Shown here: positions 5,126-7,510 of the stretch, one piece after another
Layout of the letters: the number at the start of each line of letters is the position of its first letter
Position numbering within the stretch: the first letter of the stretch is position 1
Assembly: GCA_021817625.1 (NCBI GenBank)
Contig: JAKASY010000080.1
Coordinates: forward strand, 1 to 7,510
Direction of reading: 5' to 3'
Length of the DNA: 7,510 bases
From: Bacillota bacterium
GTDB taxonomy: Bacteria; Bacillota_E; JAJZYS01; JAILZS01
Notes under the pieces: model-generated
Databases searched by the model: none
Told to the model about the DNA's origin: nothing
Seen by the model: the letters and a program-made list of their open reading frames with translations, nothing else
Made by a program: the position numbers and the translations under genes

Positions 5126-6034
5126 ATGGGGGCGGCCCCGGCCGGGGCGGTGCGGACGTGGCTCTTCGCGCCCGCCGACCAGCCGGCGCGCTGCCTGAAG
5201 GCGCTCGCGTCCGATGCCGACCAGGTGATCTGGGACCTCGAGGACGGCGTGGCGCAGGGCCGCAAGGACGCGGCCCGGGCGGCCCTCGCCGAGCTCCTTC
5301 AGGCGCGGGGTGCGACGGCGGTCCGCCGTCACCCCTGGGTGCGGGTCCGCTCGCCCCTGGGCGCGGACGGCAGGGCGGACCTCGCCCTCCTGCGGCAGCT
5401 CGGCGCGCTCGAGCGCCTGGTCGTGCCCAAGGCGGACGGGCCATCGCTGCACGCGCTTGGCGCCGCCGTGCGCACGGGCCGGTGGCTCCTCCTGATCGAG
5501 AGCGCGCGCGGCCTGTGGGACCTCGCGCGGGGGCGCATGGCCATCCCGCCCGGCGTCGAGGCCCGCCTTGCCTTCGGCGCGCTGGACTACGCCCTCGACC
5601 TGGGCATCGACGCCGGCGGCGACGAGCCCGAGCTGCTCCACGCCCGCAGCCAGATCGTCTGGATGAGCCGCGTGCTCGGCCTTGCCTTGCCCATCGACTC
5701 GGTCGACCCGGCGATCGGGGGGGCCGAGCGCCTCGCCGAGGCGGCACGGCGGGCGCGGCGCCTCGGCTTCGCGGGCAAGATGGCCATCCACCCCGCCCAG
5801 CTTGGGCCGATCGCGGCGGCCTTCGCGCCCGACGAGGCGACGGTCGCCTGGGCGCGGCGGGTTCTGGCGGCGGCCGTAGAGGGCGAGGGGGCGACGCGCG
5901 TCGACGACGCCATGGTCGACCGGCCGGTGGTCGAGCGTGCCCGCGCGGTGCTCGCGGCCCTGGGCGAGGGAGCCGGTCCCGCGCCCGCCGCGGCCGTGCA
6001 CCGCAAAGGTCGCAAGGGGGATGAGCCATGCTGA
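5126..6034 (+). CDS. CitE-like CoA-thioester C-C lyase (HpcH/HpaI aldolase superfamily)
   Basis: A 302-residue Mg-dependent lyase of the citrate lyase beta-subunit/malyl-CoA lyase group, which cleaves 3-hydroxyacyl-CoA esters such as citramalyl-, malyl- or methylmalyl-CoA. In order: the N-terminal strand L-F-A-P-A-D; W36-D-L-E39-D40-G-V, the hallmark after the first barrel helix; R75 in VRVRSP; V-P-K102-A-D; the Mg ligands E125 in LIESARGL and D154 in FGALDYALDLG; and I-D191-S-V-D with G-F-A-G-K-M-A-I-H-P-A-Q (214-225), the conserved late barrel segment. A short Ala/Lys/Arg-rich tail follows. No citrate lyase acyl-carrier (CitD) or alpha subunit (CitF) gene is near, so this should be a stand-alone CoA lyase rather than citrate lyase. 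Its last 7 bases overlap the MaoC-like gene, implying translational coupling. With the adjoining acyl-CoA dehydrogenase and hydratase, citramalyl-CoA to acetyl-CoA plus pyruvate is the favoured reaction, by inference only. Confidence 0.9.
   Translation: MGAAPAGAVRTWLFAPADQPARCLKALASDADQVIWDLEDGVAQGRKDAARAALAELLQARGATAVRRHPWVRVRSPLGADGRADLALLRQLGALERLVVPKADGPSLHALGAAVRTGRWLLLIESARGLWDLARGRMAIPPGVEARLAFGALDYALDLGIDAGGDEPELLHARSQIVWMSRVLGLALPIDSVDPAIGGAERLAEAARRARRLGFAGKMAIHPAQLGPIAAAFAPDEATVAWARRVLAAAVEGEGATRVDDAMVDRPVVERARAVLAALGEGAGPAPAAAVHRKGRKGDEPC
6014..6020 (+). promoter_or_regulatory. Ribosome binding site of the MaoC-like gene, inside the CitE-like gene
   Basis: AAGGGGG lies 7 bases before the ATG at 6028 and within the final codons of the CitE-like gene. 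The start overlaps the preceding stop in ATGCTGA (6028-6034). Confidence 0.65.
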
Positions 6035-6525
6035 AGCCAGGCTGGAGCGGCCGCTTCTTCGAGGACTTCGAGGTGGGTGACGTGTACCGCCACCCCGCGG
6101 GCCGCACGGTGACGACGGCCGACAACATGTGGTTCAGCCTGGTGACGATGAACCAGGCGCCGGTCCACGTGGACCACCACTACGCGACGAAGACCGAGTT
6201 CCGCCGCCCGCTCGTCGACTCGACGCTCACCCTCGCCGTCGTCACCGGCCAGAGCGTGACGGACGTGTCGCACAACGTGTTCGCCAACCTTGGCTGGGAC
6301 GAGGTCCGCCTGCCGGCCCCGGTGTTCGAGGGCGACACCCTGTACGCCCAGTCGGAGGTGCTCGAGGTGCGCGAGTCGCGCTCGCGGCCGAGCGTCGGCG
6401 TCGTGACCGTGCGCACCACGGGCTACAACCAGGACGGCAAGGTGGTGATCACCTTCCGGCGCACGCTCCTGGTCTACAGGCGCGGCTTCGGGCCCGGCGG
6501 GCCGCCGGCGCCGGAGGGGTCGTAG
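6028..6525 (+). CDS. MaoC-like hot-dog enoyl-CoA hydratase/dehydratase
   Basis: A 165-residue single hot-dog protein of the MaoC family, expected to add water to an enoyl-CoA in the cytosol. The N-terminal R-F-F-E-D-F-E-V-G-D (9-18) is the standard family opening. The long hot-dog helix region carries M41-N-Q-A-P-V-H47-V-D49, the counterpart of the hydratase-2 motif D-x-N-P-x-H. The His is kept but the canonical catalytic Asp position is N42 and the Asn position is A44. P-V-F-E-G-D-T-L (98-105) is the usual strand after the helix, followed by V-R-T-T-G-Y-N-Q-D-G (128-137). MaoC-like proteins found next to CitE and acyl-CoA dehydrogenase genes act on itaconyl- or mesaconyl-type CoA esters in some bacteria, and the neighbourhood here is the same. 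The gene overlaps the CitE-like gene by 7 bases. The C-terminal 12 residues are Gly/Pro-rich. The family is secure; the reaction is inferred. Confidence 0.9.
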   Translation: MLKPGWSGRFFEDFEVGDVYRHPAGRTVTTADNMWFSLVTMNQAPVHVDHHYATKTEFRRPLVDSTLTLAVVTGQSVTDVSHNVFANLGWDEVRLPAPVFEGDTLYAQSEVLEVRESRSRPSVGVVTVRTTGYNQDGKVVITFRRTLLVYRRGFGPGGPPAPEGS

Positions 6526-6546
6526 GCGCCTGGGCGAACGTCACGC

Positions 6547-6552
6547 GGGAGG
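6547..6552 (+). promoter_or_regulatory. Ribosome binding site of the EamA transporter gene
   Basis: GGGAGG stands 8 bases before the GTG at 6561. It selects this start within a frame that stays open for about 430 bases upstream as an out-of-frame shadow of the MaoC-like gene. Confidence 0.7.
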
Positions 6553-6560
6553 TGCGCGCC

Positions 6561-7448
6561 GTGGGGGTCGTGTACGCCGCGCTCTCGGCCGTCGGCTGGG
6601 GCACGTCCAACTACGTGGCGGGTCTGGGAACCGAGCGCCTCGACGCTGGCGTGGGGGTCACTCTGTCCCTGTACGCCAGCGCGCTCTGGGCCGCCCTCGT
6701 GGCCTTCGCGCTGGCGCCCCGGGCGGCCTGGCACATGGGCTGGCACGCCGCCGCGGCGTTCGGGGCGATCGGTCTCCTGAACTTCCCGCTCGCGCGCGCC
6801 CTCCTGTTCGCCGCCATCCGCGATCTCGGCCCATCGCGTGCCATGGCCCTGCGGGGCGCGGGCCCGGTGTTCGCCGTCGCGCTGTCGGCGGCGCTCGGCC
6901 AGGGCCTGCCATCCGCGGGCGTGATCGGCGGCATCGCGGTCATGGTGCTTGGCGCGGTGCTTCTCAGCCTGGAGCAGGCGCGAACCGCGGCGCGCGCCGC
7001 CGCCCCGGCCCGCGGCCTCGTGCTGGGCGCCCTCGCGGCGGCCGGGTTTGGCGCCGTGCCGGTGCTCGTGCGTGCCTTCCTGCCCACCGTGGGAAGCCCC
7101 CTCGTGGGCGTCGTCGTGGCCCTCGTGACGGGCGCCGTGCTCCAGACGGGGGTGCTCGCCTTGCGGCGCCGCGCGCGCCTGCCCAGGTCGGGCACGGAGC
7201 TTGCCGCCGCGGCCACCTACGCGCTGTCCGGCGGCCTGAGCGGCAGCGCCAACACGACGAACTACCTGGCGGTGGCGCTCATCGGCGCGCCGGAGACCGC
7301 GGCGCTGGTGTCGGCGGCGCCGCTCGTCACGCTCATCACGAGCCGCGTCGTGCGCCGCCACAAGGAGCGCCTTACGGGCGCGCTGTGGGGCGCGGGCGCC
7401 CTCGTCGTGGCTGGGGGCGTCGTCGTCTCGCTCGCGAGCCTGCGCTGA
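6561..7448 (+). CDS. EamA-family (drug/metabolite transporter) permease
   Basis: A 295-residue, highly hydrophobic inner-membrane protein with about ten predicted helices in two repeats (about 3-137 and 152-291), the usual EamA architecture and length. Repeat 1 contains the family signature around A80-L-L-F-A-A-I-R-D-L-G-P-S-R-A followed by G-P-V-F-A-V (101-106); the acidic residue common after this helix is Gln (G113-Q114). A charged linker (138-151) separates the repeats, and repeat 2 ends N-Y-L-A-V-A-L-I-G-A-P-E-T-A-A-L-V, R-R-H-K-E-R and a final hydrophobic helix. EamA proteins move amino acids, organic acids, nucleosides and other small metabolites, usually outward; substrates cannot be told from sequence. 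It lies 35 bases after the MaoC-like gene on the same strand and is probably the last gene of that operon, so it may carry the substrate or a by-product of the CoA module (inference). The GTG start is set by GGGAGG. Confidence 0.9.
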   Translation: MGVVYAALSAVGWGTSNYVAGLGTERLDAGVGVTLSLYASALWAALVAFALAPRAAWHMGWHAAAAFGAIGLLNFPLARALLFAAIRDLGPSRAMALRGAGPVFAVALSAALGQGLPSAGVIGGIAVMVLGAVLLSLEQARTAARAAAPARGLVLGALAAAGFGAVPVLVRAFLPTVGSPLVGVVVALVTGAVLQTGVLALRRRARLPRSGTELAAAATYALSGGLSGSANTTNYLAVALIGAPETAALVSAAPLVTLITSRVVRRHKERLTGALWGAGALVVAGGVVVSLASLR

Positions 7449-7460
7449 GGGCGCGCTCGC

Positions 7461-7510
7461 TCAGTCGGCGTACAGGCTGACGGAGCTGCGGATGGCGGGC
7501 CAGTAGATCG
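7461..7510 (-). CDS. C-terminal end of an unidentified converging gene (partial)
   Basis: On the minus strand one frame reads 15 complete codons, ending W-P-A-I-R-S-S-V-S-L-Y-A-D before a TGA at 7463-7461. The residues look like a normal protein C-terminus, and the stop falls 12 bases from that of the EamA gene, as expected for tightly packed convergent genes. Too little is present to name a family. Confidence 0.4.
   Translation of the reverse strand, partial: IYWPAIRSSVSLYAD

Noticed and set aside
3991..5265. Long minus-strand open frame (424 codons) opposite the acyl-CoA dehydrogenase
   Set aside because: It mirrors the codon periodicity of a clearly conserved gene on the other strand; its product is Arg/Ala/Gly-rich with no recognisable motif, as is typical in GC-rich DNA.
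4826..6128. Overlapping minus-strand open frames opposite the CitE-like gene
   Set aside because: The translations are low-complexity Arg/Pro/Gly-rich; the plus strand carries all conserved lyase motifs.
6129..6560. Upstream extension of the EamA frame over the MaoC-like gene
   Set aside because: The extension is Arg/Pro/Gly-rich and overlaps conserved MaoC coding sequence in another frame; the hydrophobic protein and its ribosome binding site begin at 6561.
7445..7464. CTGAG...CTCAG inverted repeat between the convergent genes at the right end, as a bidirectional terminator
   Set aside because: The stem is only five pairs, arises partly from the two facing stop codons, and no T-run follows.
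1..7510. Defence system, mobile element, CRISPR array, tRNA or rRNA
   Set aside because: No direct repeats with spacers, transposase or recombinase motifs, cloverleaf-like segments or rRNA-like stretches were seen; all gene space is taken by metabolic and membrane proteins.

Overview
The window is very GC-rich throughout (about 70% or more by eye) and densely coded, with clear Shine-Dalgarno sites, several GTG starts and gene gaps mostly under 50 bases. That style fits a high-GC actinobacterium or a related high-GC lineage such as Chloroflexota. The lineage is an inference from composition and protein style; there is no rRNA or marker gene to settle it.

Layout. (1) Positions 1-2246, plus strand: the C-terminal end of an unidentified protein (possibly creatininase-like), a metal-dependent amidohydrolase of the COG3964 amidohydrolase/deacetylase type (206-1375), and a short-chain dehydrogenase/reductase that starts one base after the amidohydrolase stop (1377-2246). 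(2) Positions 2257-3757, minus strand: a small two-helix membrane protein resembling DUF1003 (3278-3757), followed by a D-2-hydroxyacid dehydrogenase (2257-3231). (3) Positions 3758-3924: a 167-base divergent intergenic region, the longest gene-free stretch and the likely place for promoters of both flanking units. (4) Positions 3925-7448, plus strand: acyl-CoA dehydrogenase, CitE-like (HpcH/HpaI superfamily) C-C lyase, MaoC-like hydratase and EamA-type transporter, closely spaced or overlapping and probably one operon. (5) Positions 7461-7510, minus strand: the last 15 or so codons of a converging gene that runs off the window.

How the genes may work together. The acyl-CoA dehydrogenase, MaoC-like hydratase and CitE-like lyase match three consecutive steps: desaturate an acyl-CoA, hydrate the enoyl-CoA to a hydroxyacyl-CoA, then cleave it. 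The same combination of families is known from itaconate/citramalate-CoA metabolism and from the leucine-linked operon of mycobacteria, so a methylsuccinyl-, itaconyl- or mesaconyl-CoA route to acetyl-CoA plus pyruvate (or glyoxylate plus an acyl-CoA) is a reasonable hypothesis. The acyl-CoA dehydrogenase lacks the usual C-terminal catalytic Glu motif but has a Glu at the alternative isovaleryl-CoA dehydrogenase position, and the MaoC-like protein lacks the usual catalytic Asp. The left-hand genes could release and oxidise a small 2-hydroxy acid: an amidohydrolase/esterase, an SDR and, converging on them, a D-2-hydroxyacid dehydrogenase. No substrate can be read from the sequence.

No mobile element, CRISPR array, tRNA, rRNA or defence gene was seen. 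The window reads as chromosomal catabolic gene content; its interest lies in the substrate-unknown CoA module and its altered catalytic motifs.
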